This document shows, in pieces, positions 11,080 to 21,851 of a stretch of DNA of 64,000 nucleotides. Source of the stretch: Gonatopus flavifemur (Eukaryota > Arthropoda > Insecta > Hymenoptera > Dryinidae); assembly GCA_018340375.1 (NCBI GenBank), contig JAFFJZ010000002.1, positions 41,994,001 to 42,058,000 of the forward strand. Reading direction: 5' to 3'. How positions within the stretch are numbered: the stretch's first letter is position 1; the number at the start of each line of letters is the position of its first letter. A program made the position numbers and the translations under genes. The notes beneath the pieces were generated by a model. The model was not told the DNA's origin, searched no databases, and was given only the letters and a program-made list of their open reading frames with translations.

Positions 11080-11835
11080 ATTCAGAAGGGAATTGGGATA
11101 TTTTCACACTTAATTTGTTTCAATAATCCCTTCCTTCACTTTTAGATTTTCACCGGGGATGCTTTCAAAATATTGTCGAATAATGCGAATTTCAAAAAGT
11201 TCTTCCTTAGATCTTCAATCTCAGATCAATCGATTGAGATGAAATCCTTACAGCACACGAGACCACGAGAGTGCACATGAAAACGTATTTGAAGAGTATT
11301 TGAAAACCTTCTGAAACATTTCTATGTCTTTTTTTATAACAGAGAGATTTCTGATACATTACTGAAAAAGCTGACGCTGCGTGGGTAGAGTAATCACGGT
11401 CATGTCCTGAGGCCATTTGAATTTACAGAATTCATTATACTCTGAGAGAAAAATGTATTTATATTTAGTGAGTCTCATCAAAATGAAACACACATTTATT
11501 TGACGACTTTCAATTTGTTTCATTGATTATCGAATAGATGCTTTTCATTGTTATCAAGGTAGCTTTGCATACATAACGTTTATGACTAATCGAAACACTT
11601 CATTTATTGCGCATAAAACGTATTCAGAGGAAATAAAAAAGTTCAAAAGAATATCAAAATAAATATCCCGCAAAAAACGATACAAGTATTCTTCTCTCAG
11701 GGTATAGGTTATACAAATGAATGGGGTAAGGACGATCTGATGACTGACATTGCCCTTCGAGGGCCGTATTTTTCATTCATATGCATATAAGAAAAAAAAA
11801 AAGAAAATGGATAAATTTACCATATAGGATGACAG
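11080..11835. other. Intergenic DNA, nothing recognised
   Basis: AT-rich sequence. No paired ends, tandem array or recognisable protein. Confidence 0.4.
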
Positions 11836-12049
11836 CACAGTGAAAAATTTTGTGTATTTTTAACACACGTGTATGTTCCAGGAGGTCCACTCGCAATTTA
11901 TGTTAAATATCCACACAAAAAATGTATCAAATCAACACAAAAATGTTAAATTTACACTGAAAATCTGTGAATTTCAGAATTTGATATGTTGTTTTCAAGA
12001 CAAACTATGAGTGGACCTCCTCTCCTATGACACAAAATTTTTCGCTGTG
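11836..12049. repeat. CACAG-ended TIR element
   Basis: Left cacagtgaaaaattttgtgt, right gacacaaaatttttcgctgtg (imperfect). A second inner pair, ggaggtccactc and gagtggacctcc, supports a palindrome of about 214 bp. Confidence 0.7.
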
Positions 12050-12633
12050 AACGCGTCACTTCGAGTCGTTGAATAGGGATTTTTACAATGCATATTGTAG
12101 ACCTTTTCATTGAAAGATTCGAAGCGACGCGTTGTAATTTTACATGCACTGTAAAAAATAATTGGAAAACTTCGATCAATTGCGGTACATTCATATGAGC
12201 TTCATGTTGTTGAAATTTGAATAGTTTATACAAACAAAACGAAAATTCGAACTCACAAAATCTGACATCATCTGATGAATGATCATTATTTGTTGTCTCG
12301 ATTTAGCTCCTTGGAACTGAAAACATCATTCGAAGAATGTATTGCAAGGTTTTGGACAATTGAGTATTTTAATATTTGGTTCTGAATAATTACGGAAAAT
12401 TCTTAACGCGCATATACAGGGTGTCCCAGAATTCGTGGACCGGATTTCACAGGTATATTCTGCAGGCAAAATGCAATAATTTCCCATTTGAAAAAAATCT
12501 TTTTCACGCTTAGTTTTGGAGATATGAGCATTTTTAGATTTTTTTTCTAATCCAAATCATGAAGTTGCTGAATTCTGATTGGCTGAAAGCCAAAAAATTC
12601 CAAATCGCTCTAGCTCCGGAACTATCAATGATA

Positions 12634-13918
12634 TTAGGTGTACAAATAAGTTTCCGCGGTTTTTCAAAGGATGGCCCCACCAGAAGGTTATGGAGAAATT
12701 GTCAGATGTAAAACGTAATATCCCAAGTTTAGTCATCTGGCAACACCATAACCTTAAAGTACTAGTGATTCCGTATCAGCATCACGTAATTTTTTTCGTG
12801 CAAAAATGTCAAGTTTTATTCCGAATAAGCATAATTTGCGGGAACTTTTGATTTACTTCTTTAATGTGAAAAAATCTGCAGCTGAGGCGCATCGATTGCT
12901 TCTAGAAGCATATGGTGAAGCTGCTTTAAGTGAGAGAAGTTGTCAGGAATGGTTTCAAAAGTCTAAGAACGGTGAGTTTGACGTTAAAGACAAAGAACGC
13001 AGTGGAAGGCCGAAAGTGTACGAAGACATGGAATTAGAAGTACTATTGGAGGAAGATTCGTCCCAAACGCAAAAAGAACTTGCACTTACTCTACAAGTGA
13101 CTCAACAAGCAATTTCACATCGTTTAAAATCGTTAGGAATGATTGAAAAACAAGGAAATTGGGTTCCATATGAACTAAAGCCGAGAGACGTTGAACGCCG
13201 ATTATGCATGAGTGAAATGCTGCTTGCCAGGAATAAAAAAAAGAGTTTTTTGCATCGTATAGTCACTGGTGACGAAAAATGGATTCACTACGATAATCCA
13301 AAGAAGAGAAAGTCATGGGTTAAGCCCGGCGAACCATCAACATCGACAGCTAAGCCGAATATTCATGGAAAAAACTCATGCTGTGTATTTGGTGGGATCA
13401 GCTTGGTGTCGTGTATTATGAATTGCTGAAACCAAGCGAAACCATTACTGGAGCTCTCTACCGAACACAATTGATGAGATTGAGTCGGGCACTTAAGGAA
13501 AAACGCGCCCATTACTACTCCAGACACGACAAAATTATTCTTTTACACGATAATGCTCGTCCACATGTTGCGGCGCCGGTAAAAACATACTTGGAAACAC
13601 TCAACTGGGAAGTTTTACCCCACCCGCCGTATTCACCAGACTTAGCCCCTTCTGATTATCACCTGTTCCGGTCGATGGCACATGGTCTGTCTGAGCAGCG
13701 CTTCACATCATATGAAGACACCAAAAATTGGCTAGATTTGTGGATAGCGTCAAAAGATGAAGAGTTTTTTCGACGGGGTATCCGAATGTTGCCAGAAAGA
13801 TGGGGAAAAGTAGTGGCAAATGATGGAAAATACTTTGAATAAAACGTAATGTACTTTTCCTTTACGATAAATTCCTAATTTTTTATAAAAAACCGCGGAA
13901 ACTTATTTGTACACCTAA
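12634..13918 (+). mobile_element. Mariner element, mauritiana-type, complete ends
   Basis: 1285 bp between TA dinucleotides at 12632-12633 and 13919-13920. TIRs ttaggtgtacaaataagttt and aaacttatttgtacacctaa are perfect over about 26 bp. The transposase begins MSSFIPNK like mauritiana-subfamily mariners. A single frameshift separates it from a full ORF. The ends look well preserved, which suggests a fairly young copy. Confidence 0.94.
12806..13842 (+). pseudogene. Mariner transposase (DD34D), single 1-nt frameshift
   Basis: Frame 1 (12806-13429) encodes the N-terminal helix-turn-helix region and the first catalytic Asp (residue 156 in TGDEKW). Frame 2 (open from 13378 to 13842) encodes the rest, with LLHDNARPH and APSDYHLF; 34 residues separate the second and third Asp. 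The switch is in the A-run after AATATTCATGG near 13370: one extra A would restore the frame, so a 1-nt loss in a homopolymer explains it. Otherwise the length is close to the usual ~345 residues, and I see no further stop. A sequencing or assembly slip in the A-run would look identical and should be excluded before calling it dead. Confidence 0.93.
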
Positions 13919-14491
13919 TAGAATAGTTTAACTTTTTTTCCACAGATTCGCCGTTTTCCAAGTTAGCTAACGGTGTCAAGCTCAAGTATGTAGCATACAG
14001 TGTTTTTGAATGATTTGGATTTGAAAGGAAATCTAAAAATGCTCATATCTTCAAAACTAAGCGTCCAAAAAATTTTTTTCGAACGGAAAATTATTGCATT
14101 TTGGCTGCAGAATATACCTGTGAAATCCGGTCCGCGAATTCTGGGACACCCTGTATGTGTTGATTATTTCACATAAATATATAGGAATTTTCCTATAAAA
14201 AATTTTTAACAGTGTGATAAATTTATCAATTTTCTCTTTTCCGTGTATACGCAAAACATATGCAAGAGAAACCAGTAAAAACTGTATCCGCTAATTGAAA
14301 TAGAATATTTGGAGAGCGAATACCTGTATCTACATCTCAACACAAAATTGAATATGACCTCACTTTTCATCGAAATCTGAAAGATGATTAATGTATTTTT
14401 TTCAACGAATCGCGCAAGATGAATGACTAAATGCGTTATTACCGGCGTTAGTCAAATCCTTCTCAGTCCACGACATCCCTCGTGTACAGAT

Positions 14492-15363
14492 CGTTCCCGG
14501 TCAAATTTCCGAATCCATTTTTCCTAAACTAGATTTCCGAACGGAAATTTTTCCAAATGAATATGTTTCCTAAAACGTTTTTCCTAATCCATTTTCCTTA
14601 ATCTATATTTCCTAATACATTTTTCCTAAATGATTTTCCCTAATCAACATTTCCTAATACATTTTTCCTAAAACGTTTGTTCAATTCACATTTTTTCTTA
14701 ACGTATTCCTTAAAGGCTGTTCTCAATTCATGTACTATGTTTTTCTTGCATCTATGTTCAAACACTCGAAGGCTTTGAAACCATAGCAACCGCTATAGTT
14801 CGGAGGAAATAATACGATGTAAGAGTGTCATTTATAATTGGGTTAAGTAACAACAAAATTTTTGACCAGGTGGTTGACGATGGATTATTTTGAAGAATTC
14901 TATGTATCTGGACGTGCGGCAAGAGGAAGACGCAGAGCTGTCATCAGATACTGAAACTATTGTGACAGAATTAAGTTTAGGTAGAAGTGTTGGAGCCAGG
15001 CCAAAACAAAAGTGGATTATCACTGAAAAACGAATCAGATCTATTGTAAATGAGTATCGACTTTATGAGAGTGATGACCGAATTTTGGACTACCTACGTG
15101 CTTTAGCTCATACCGTGGTGCTATAATTATCCATGTAATTTATGTTTTAATATGATTCAACTTTTATACTTGATTTTTTATAATGATGGGGGAAATCCGA
15201 TTTTTCCTATTTTGGAAAAATTGATTTAGGAATATGGACTAAAAAAATGATTCTGAAAAAATGGGCGTATGAAAATAAGATTAGGAATTCTTATTTTAGG
15301 GAACAAGGTATTTGGAAGAATAAACTTTAGGAAAACCGGATTAGGAAAAATGTACGGGAATCG
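14492..15363 (+). mobile_element. Deleted MULE-like element
   Basis: Ends cgttcccggtcaaatttccg and (complement) cgattcccgtacatttttcc are imperfect TIRs. Flanks TACAGAT (14485-14491) and TACAAAT (15364-15370) look like a 7-8 bp TSD with one change. Both subterminal zones carry irregular ~20-bp repeats of the type TTTCCTAATNCATTTTTCC (14515-14695 and, inverted, 15195-15350). The coding part is a deleted relative of the transposase at 39497-40381. Confidence 0.75.
14880..15126 (+). pseudogene. MULE-like transposase fragment with large internal deletion
   Basis: From ATG at 14880 one frame reads YFEEFYVSGRAARGRRRAV, which aligns with YFEATYIRGRRARGRRKAT (residues 163-181) of the protein at 39497-40381. 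It stops at 14952-14954. The overlapping frame (from 14890), read from DTETIVTELSLG to the end at 15126, aligns with DTESMLQQLDLG and the C-terminal RIFNIVSKYNEYETDIVTYL region. About 50 residues between these blocks (the SIWNQYE...EGWHNRF segment) are deleted, and the deletion shifts the frame. Not functional. It shows that the two elements belong to one family. Confidence 0.85.
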
Positions 15364-15370
15364 TACAAAT

Positions 15371-16018
15371 ACTTGCAATAGTTATCGATATAATACATCT
15401 CATTCCTCCTCCTTCTTCCCCTACAATTACACGAAGTTCATTGTGCAATGATGATTTTTCAGCCCCAGAAGAATGGAAATTATAGAGAGAATATAATTTA
15501 CTGTACTCAAGTTGACATATTATCTCATCCACAGTTTACATGCATATCCAGTGATATCGGATGCAGTGATGCCAGAAATTTTGAGATCCAACAGCCTACA
15601 TCCAATCACATACTTCAGTTGATCGGAATAACCAATGTATTGCGGTCTCGGCGCTCTTGTTCCTTTGTTTCTCGAATCACTGATCGGATGAACTTGTTTT
15701 ATCACTTCGATGTAGAAAAGTCGACATTGTAGACGCTTTCTACAAAATCTCACAAGTGTGACCTACATTTGCTGCAATGGTTTTCGCTTTTATTCAAGTG
15801 GATATTTTCGATGATGGCAAGTGGGATTTGGTAGGAACTGAATGAAGATGCGCATATACTGAGAAATTTTATCCAGTCACACCGTATAGAACATATTTGA
15901 TTTAAATAAATCCGATTCCTGTTCTGTCCATTCGAACTATGAAAATTATTGTGCTACCTTCATTATAATTCATCATAAAACATCTTGAATTTGTTCTGAG
16001 ATATCTTCAAAACATGAA
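15371..16018. other. Intergenic DNA, nothing recognised
   Basis: Short ORFs on both strands, for example 15448-15732 and 15520-15753, lie opposite each other and show no motif. No repeats that I can support. Confidence 0.4.
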
Positions 16019-16020
16019 TT

Positions 16021-16633
16021 CCCAACAAACACCGAAGATCTTGAAGACATCTACAAGATATCTTTGGAAAGACATCTTTTAGATACATCAAAAAGATGCC
16101 CTTTCAGATATCTGAATGACATCACAAAAAAGATATCTTCAAGATATGTTGAAATGATATCTTGGAAAAATCTTAAAGAAATGTTAGGAAGTGTCTTTAA
16201 GGTATTTCTGAAAGACATCTTTTAGATGTCGAATCAACATAGTCTAAAAGATCATATATCTTGAAAAAGTTTCTGAATATCTGTTACACATCTCAAGAAT
16301 TGTTTAAGTAAGAAAGGCAAAAGTCACGCCACGTTTCTCTTTTAGAATTCATAAGTGATTCTTTTGTACTGTCTGGGATATCCTAATGATTTCAAAAAGA
16401 CATATCGAAGATATCTAAAACTTATCTCAAAACAATCGCAAACATATCTTCGTCAGCGTGTCTAAAAGATATCTTGTGCAAGACGTCTTTGGAATATCTA
16501 AAACTTGTTGAAATTTGTTGCATAAGACATCTTTTAGATATCGAAAAGATATCTTCACGAGAGTCTTTCAAGACATCTCTCATGATTTTAAGATATCTTT
16601 TGAATACTAATAGATGTCTTTTTGTTTGTTGGG
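16021..16633. repeat. CCC...GGG element saturated with AGATATCT, TT duplication
   Basis: 613 bp starting cccaacaaacaccgaag and ending gtctttttgtttgttggg, flanked by TT on both sides (16019-16020 and 16634-16635). The interior contains eight exact GATATCT words plus many one-base variants such as GACATCTT. A CCCAGACAGTAC-type end, reversed, near 16374 suggests an internal rearrangement. No coding content. Confidence 0.75.
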
Positions 16634-16635
16634 TT

Positions 16636-17158
16636 GCTATGCGAGATAGAGAATTTGTGTTATAGGATATCTTTCAGACGAGTTTAAAATATCTAAAACT
16701 ATCCTCACTTCTAGAAATGTCTCGAAAGATCTGTAAAAAATATCTGAAAGTATCGCACAAGACATTTTCGACTTGTTCAAAAGACGTCGCAAAACACGTA
16801 ACGAGTATTGATATGATTATCAATTATTCTCAAACCCAGAAAACGTTATGCTCGTTTTCAGCGTAGTAAGCTTCATTCAAGCGTAATTTATTCTTTCTAT
16901 TTCCCCAAACATATTGCACTCACTTCAAATATATTTTATGCTAGAATTAAACAAATTCGTTCAAACTGTGAAAAAGGATATATCAATCTTCGCTCAAATA
17001 CGATATTCTTGTTTTGAATGTTCCTTTTCAGTTCAACTTTAGCTTAAAATTGTTTTCAAATCAAGTTTTAAAGTATTTTTGAATCAATCTCAGATATCAT
17101 TGATATAAAACTCAGGGATATTCTAAGGGAAAAATCAAATTTAGCCTCTATAAAGGCT
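16636..17158. repeat. Continuation of AGATATCT-type repeats, then unique DNA
   Basis: 16660-16800 still carries AGATATCT-like words and may be part of a second copy. 16800-17158 is AT-rich with nothing recognised. A matching end (caaacgtttgctggg) and related words at 21320-21396 could be the far side of such a copy, split by the elements between them. Confidence 0.4.
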
Positions 17159-18350
17159 GTTCTCAGGTATACTTTAGCCGTAAGAGGGTGGCTACTAACT
17201 ACCCCCATGGGCTGGATTTTGCCCCTAATGACGCAAGAGTATTATTGCCTTCTCCGTCATGTAGTGCCCTAACCAGCGTTTACTCTTGGGCGGTGGTTTC
17301 TTACCGGCTGACCACCCCCGGCCCTAAATCAAAGCCTAGCTAACGTTGGATGCAAGCACCCAACGGACTCAGCTATCACTGGGATCCGTACTGCGGTATC
17401 AGTTTCGATCTGGATAGTGAAGTGAGGAATACCTCTCAGGTACCTCCTCTTATTCCCGGCTTGAATTATTTTCAAGTCACGAGCGACTCCGCCACCTATT
17501 GGTTACCGCGGAAACCAGGGTCGATCTCGAAACTATCGATCGTCTCGCTTGAGGATCGAATTGAACACACCCTGTGTCATCCCCTTCGCGTAAAGTTTTA
17601 ATATGTGAATTATCGCGAGTGTTGAGTGGAAAACCACCTTCTAGTGTCGTGAAGTGCTTTCAAGGACCGAAATTCCTCGAAAACTCCCCTCGCGATCATC
17701 TGGATTTTGTCTCTACTGAGGTAATATATAGTTTTCGTATTCAATACGTATTCTCATTTCTCTACTTATTCTTATAATCTAATGTTTCTATTTACAGGTG
17801 ACTTTTGGGCCTTCGCGTGGTGAGTAACGTATCGTTCTTTTTTTTCTTGATTCTAATATCTCATATTATTTTTCTCACCAGTGTTATTATTTTTCAGGTT
17901 AACGCCTATCCTGCTCAACGCTTATCCAACAACGTTGGATGGTTTCCTTTCTTTTTGTCTTTTATAACAGGTATGCCACCCATCTTTTATTTATTTACTT
18001 ATCAAATTATTCCAGTTGCTATCTTTACTGGGGTGTTTATATTTTACAGGTTTTCCACCCCACGGAGACGAGGGAGCATAACTACTGGTGCTGCTTGGCT
18101 AGCGTGACGAAGTTAGGGTAAGAACGTATCGTTCTAATCAAACTTTCAATTCTATTGTACTAACCCTAGTAACACACAATCTTCGTCAAACGTTCTGAGA
18201 ATATTTGCAGCATGTTTAAATATTCTAGGAACGTTCGGAGAATATTTTATGCACATTGGTGTTACTTGGGAATAATCTTTTCTCCGTTGCAGGTCACAGA
18301 ATTCAATGACGAGTTCGTCACACGACCCAAACTTCGACGGGCTCGTCACA
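17159..18350 (+). other. GC-richer 1.2-kb block with splice-like signals; possible solo LTR or retroelement leader
   Basis: Base composition changes sharply: the first 550 bp is much richer in G and C than its surroundings. It starts tgttctcaggtatacttt and ends ttcgacgggctcgtcaca, i.e. TG...CA as in a long terminal repeat. I find no matching 5-bp duplication, no second copy and no primer-binding site, so the LTR reading is weak. From 17700 to 18300 the sequence alternates pyrimidine tract-AG|G and G|GTRAG-like sites around 17800-17820, 17880-17900, 17970, 18050, 18118 and 18293. ORFs at 17350-17601 (83 residues) and 17805-18107 (100 residues, hydrophobic) are not recognised. Confidence 0.35.
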
Positions 18351-19274
18351 AAGTGATATAGTCAAATATCTCGGAAACTAGTGGAGATGGAAAAAAATGT
18401 TCCGGATAAAAAGTTTAGGATTCCAAGGTGGAAATATGATGCTGACCTTGAAAAATCCCTCAGAGGTCATTTTGAAGGTCATTTAGGGGTCAAGATGGTT
18501 TTTTTAAATGGGACCCCCATTTTTCTATCATGGCATGGGAAAGCTGGTTTCAAACCCTCTACGAAACACTGGTCATGGGCCCCTTCCCACCCATTGGGGT
18601 GCAAGGTATGGACCGTCGAAGTTATTGATGAACTACTCTTAGCGCTACCTAGGAACAACGACGTGGACGTGGTAGTTCTCTGTTCCCTCCGGAGTGCTTG
18701 ATTATCGTGAGTCCCCTTGCCTCTCACATGAGGGGTGCTTGATGCTGTTACAATAATTGCTCGAAGTTACCCCGCTCTGCCTGGATACATAATCCTGGTA
18801 TGTTGGCACAAACAGTGCGGATGCGATCGATCATGTCCTCCCTTATTCACAGAAAAACTTCCAAATTTTGGAACCCCACATGTAAGAGGCAAGGGGACTC
18901 ACAATAATCAAGCACTCCGGAGGGAACAGAGAACTACCACGTCCACGTCGTTGTTCCTGGGTAGCGGTGAGAGTAGTTCGTCAATAACTTCGACGGTCCA
19001 TACCTTGCACCATAATGGGTGGAAAGGGGTCCATAACCAGTGTTTCGTAAAGGGTTTGGAACATGCTTTCCCATGCCATGATAAAAAAATGGGAGTTCCA
19101 TTTAAAAAAACCACCTTGACCCCTAAATGACCTTCAAAATGACCTTTGAGGGATTTTCCAAGGTCAGCATCATACTTCACCCTTGGAACCCTGAACTTTT
19201 TGTCTGGAACATTTTTTTCCATCTCCACTAGTTTCCGAGATATTTGACTATATCACTTCAAATGGACCACCCTA
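18351..19274. repeat. 0.9-kb long-inverted-repeat element
   Basis: Arms of about 385 bp: 18351-18736 and 18874-19258 (outer match aagtgatatagtcaaatatc, inner match gcctctcacatg). The spacer is about 140 bp. The right end reads ...ggaccaccctata, like the CACCCTG-TA end at 21293; the left end lacks this piece and joins the 17.2-18.3-kb block. Each arm contains a 106-residue ORF (18381-18701 plus; 18908-19228 minus). They are mirror copies whose differences are mostly amino-acid changing, so they are probably not a selected protein. Confidence 0.85.
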
Positions 19275-19289
19275 TACATACTTTGTATA

Positions 19290-21293
19290 TAAAATTTTTC
19301 AAAAATAAAATGAGATACGAGAAAATTTTTCGGACAAAAATTGTAGGGTATCGAGGGGGACATCCGATGGTGGCCTTGGCTTTGACCTCAAATCTCATCT
19401 TCAAGGGCATTCTGAGGTCAACTCTTGCTTTTTAAATAGCATCTCATATTTTTTACTGCAGATTTGGATTCTAGGTCAAAAACCAAGAAACTTTTGTCTG
19501 AACCATTTTCCTGAAATCCGCAAAGATGGCGCTCTAATCGATATTGTTCCATACTGAATCTGACATTAGAATAACTCGAAAACGAAGGGTCTTGGAGGAG
19601 AATGTTTCGGACAAAAGTTGTCTGATTCCAAGGGGGACCCCTTGAATTGAAACGGAGGTGATGGGGTATAACAGACAAAACACAACACATCTCAATCGTC
19701 TACATCATTTGGATAATTTTAATGCAGTAGATGCTCAAAATGATGGCCTTCGACTTCAATACACATTTCAAAACGTTTTACAAAAGATTGCTGAACTCGT
19801 GCTAAAATATCTTCATTGATGCTCGCGCATGCATTGATGATTCGTTGACGCATATTCTCAGGTGTAGTCGGTGCTTGTTGATAAACTGTATCTATTATGT
19901 ATCCCCATAAAAAAAAATCTGGAGAAGTAAGATCCGGAGAACGGGCAGGCCAATGAACTGGTCCACGACGTCCTATCCATCGTCCAGGATAATCTCTGTC
20001 CAATATTTCTCGAGCTGTGACTGCATAATGGGATGGACAACCATCGTGTTGATACCACATATTCAATCGTTCGTGAATAGGTATGTCTTCAAGTAATGTT
20101 GGAAGTACTTGATCTAAGAAATGTCTGTACTTCTCTCCATTTAGCGTATCTGCAATGAAGTACGGTCCAATTACTCGAGATCGAAAAATACCACACCAAA
20201 CATTCACAGCCCATTGTCTTTGATGCTCTACTTGACGTAACCATCTTGGATTTTCTGTCGCCCAGTAATGCATATTATGTCGATTTACTTGACCATGATT
20301 GGTGAACGTCGACTCATCAGAAAATAATATGTTGATGAAGTTGTTATTGTGCATTTGCGCTAGACCCCATCGACAAAACTGTACACGATTTTCGAAATCA
20401 TCACCGTGAAGGTCTTGATGCAAACAAATGTGATACGGATGGAATTTGTGACGTTTCAGTATTCGAAGAACACTTCTTCGAGAAATTCCCGAATGGAGTT
20501 CAATTTCACGAGAGCTCACGTGTGGATTATTGGCTACTGCAGCTAGTACATTAACTTCCGCATTTTCTCCGCTAACAGTTCTCATTCGATGTCGTTTTTC
20601 CCTTGTAACACTTCCCGTTTCTGAGAATAATTTTGTAATGCGTTGAAAATACCTAATGGATGGCGTTGTTCTTTCAGGAAATCGTTCTGCATACAAGTCA
20701 TATGCTTGTCTGGGGTTCTTATGCACTTCACCGTAAATGTAGATCATATCGATCTTTTCAGAAACCGTGTATCGGATATCCATGATTTTCAATTTGTCAT
20801 AAACCAAGTAATAATCAAATGTAACTGACAAACTGACTTTCAAAATCGTGAATTTTCACTGAACCCCGTCGTTTGTTTACATCGCGTGAGCTCTGAATGG
20901 TGGTAATGTAGACGATTGAGATGTGTTATGTATTGACAACTTTTGTACGAAACATTCTTTTGCAAGACCCTTCGTTTTCGAGTTATTCGAATGTCAGATT
21001 CAAAATGGAACAATATCGATTAGAGCGCCATTTTTGCGGATTTCAGGAAAATGGTTCAGACAAAAGTTTCTTGGTTTTTGACCTAGAATCCAAATCTGCA
21101 GTAAAAAATATGAGATGCTATTTAAAAACAAGAGTTGATCTCAGAATGCCCTTGAAGATGAGATTTGAGGTCAAAGCCAAGGCCACCATCGGATGTCCCC
21201 CTCGGTACCCTACAACTTTTGTCCGAAAAATTTTCTCGTATCTCACTTTATTTTTGGAAAAAACGCCCGCGACACTTTAAATGCCCCACCCTG
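19290..21293 (-). mobile_element. Tc1/mariner-type DD41D element with long inverted arms
   Basis: About 2 kb. The inverted arms (about 19302-19625 and 20935-21275) look nearly identical, with few differences over some 330 bp (for example aaatgagatacgagaaaatt and gatattgttccat are on both sides). Only the left arm carries an extra ~50-bp piece near 19621-19680. The right terminus accctg|TA is well formed. The left terminus is not clear and abuts the end of the preceding inverted repeat. The element encloses an uninterrupted transposase ORF on the minus strand, so it is the best candidate in the window for a recently active element. Confidence 0.85.
19719..20843 (-). CDS. Intact IS630/Tc1/mariner-type transposase, DD41D
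   Basis: A 374-residue ORF without frameshift; a second Met at residue 21 (MDIRYTVSEK, at 20783) is an equally likely start. Two helix-turn-helix-like regions precede the catalytic core: about residues 25-75 and 108-135 (VSSREIELHSGISRRSVLRI). The core has FSDEST (Asp176), WYQHDG (Asp267) and SPDFFLWGYI (Asp309). The spacing between the second and third Asp is 41 residues, giving DD41D rather than the DD34D of mariner or DD34E of Tc1. DD41D groups are known in insects (for example rosa-like and VS elements); which one this is I cannot say. The enzyme would cut at the element ends and insert at TA in the nucleus. No break is visible in catalytic motifs, and the flanking arms are close to identical, consistent with recent mobility. 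Confidence 0.9.
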   Translation of the reverse strand: MKVSLSVTFDYYLVYDKLKIMDIRYTVSEKIDMIYIYGEVHKNPRQAYDLYAERFPERTTPSIRYFQRITKLFSETGSVTREKRHRMRTVSGENAEVNVLAAVANNPHVSSREIELHSGISRRSVLRILKRHKFHPYHICLHQDLHGDDFENRVQFCRWGLAQMHNNNFINILFSDESTFTNHGQVNRHNMHYWATENPRWLRQVEHQRQWAVNVWCGIFRSRVIGPYFIADTLNGEKYRHFLDQVLPTLLEDIPIHERLNMWYQHDGCPSHYAVTAREILDRDYPGRWIGRRGPVHWPARSPDLTSPDFFLWGYIIDTVYQQAPTTPENMRQRIINACASINEDILARVQQSFVKRFEMCIEVEGHHFEHLLH

Positions 21294-21295
21294 TA

Positions 21296-21851
21296 TATGA
21301 GTTTTGAAAATTGTTTACTCGAGAAGTGATCTGAATTTTTTCAAAACGTTCGAGATCTGTCCGAAAGACATCGTAAAACATCAAACGTTTGCTGGGTGGT
21401 TGCAAACACCAGATAAGTAACCAGACAGCGACTACACTTTATTTATCACCCCTAGTTTTTCAACTATAAACATGTAGTTGTAAACATCGGGCTGAAATGA
21501 ATATCGAATACCTTGTGTGACTCGGAACATAACCAAACGGTAGGTGAGTACGACTAATGACGAATACCAAGTGTTTGCGAAACATGGCTATAAAATTCAA
21601 CGTAAACAGTATATTCATAAGATCATCAAGTGCTTGAATGTTAGCACTTCAATATTGGAATAGGTGTCTAACGAGCATCGAGAATCCCACACCGCAGTTT
21701 ATCCCGGTAAATGTTACATGAAGAAATCTGGAGTACTGATTGAACAAGGATCATCAAAGGTCGAACAATAACCGAAACGAATTACATTGAGCTACAAAAT
21801 ATCTCATTCTTTTTTCCCGATTCTCCCTTCTCCGTTACCAACTTTCAGAGC
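21296..21851. other. Repeat remnant and unique DNA
   Basis: 21300-21396 has AGATATCT-family sequence ending caaacgtttgctggg. The rest is AT-rich with no supportable feature. Confidence 0.35.

Larger units (their letters stand above)
12417..14153. repeat. CAGGGTGTCCC-ended TIR element hosting a mariner
   Basis: Left end cagggtgtcccagaattcgt, right end gaattctgggacaccctg, between TA dinucleotides (12415-12416 and 14154-14155). The inverted arms are about 160 bp long with several mismatches (shared: gaccggatttcacaggtata and atatgagcatttttagat). About 450 bp belongs to this element. The rest is the mariner at 12634-13918. TA target and ends suggest a Tc1/mariner-related non-autonomous element. 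Confidence 0.85.

Noticed and set aside
17805..18107. Hydrophobic 100-residue ORF resembling a membrane protein
   Set aside because: The hydrophobicity comes from T-rich intron-like sequence read in frame. It runs through several acceptor-like sites.
16021..21396. One giant 5.4-kb element from cccaacaaac to gtttgctggg
   Set aside because: A better right end with matching TT duplication is present at 16633, so the distant end probably belongs to another copy.
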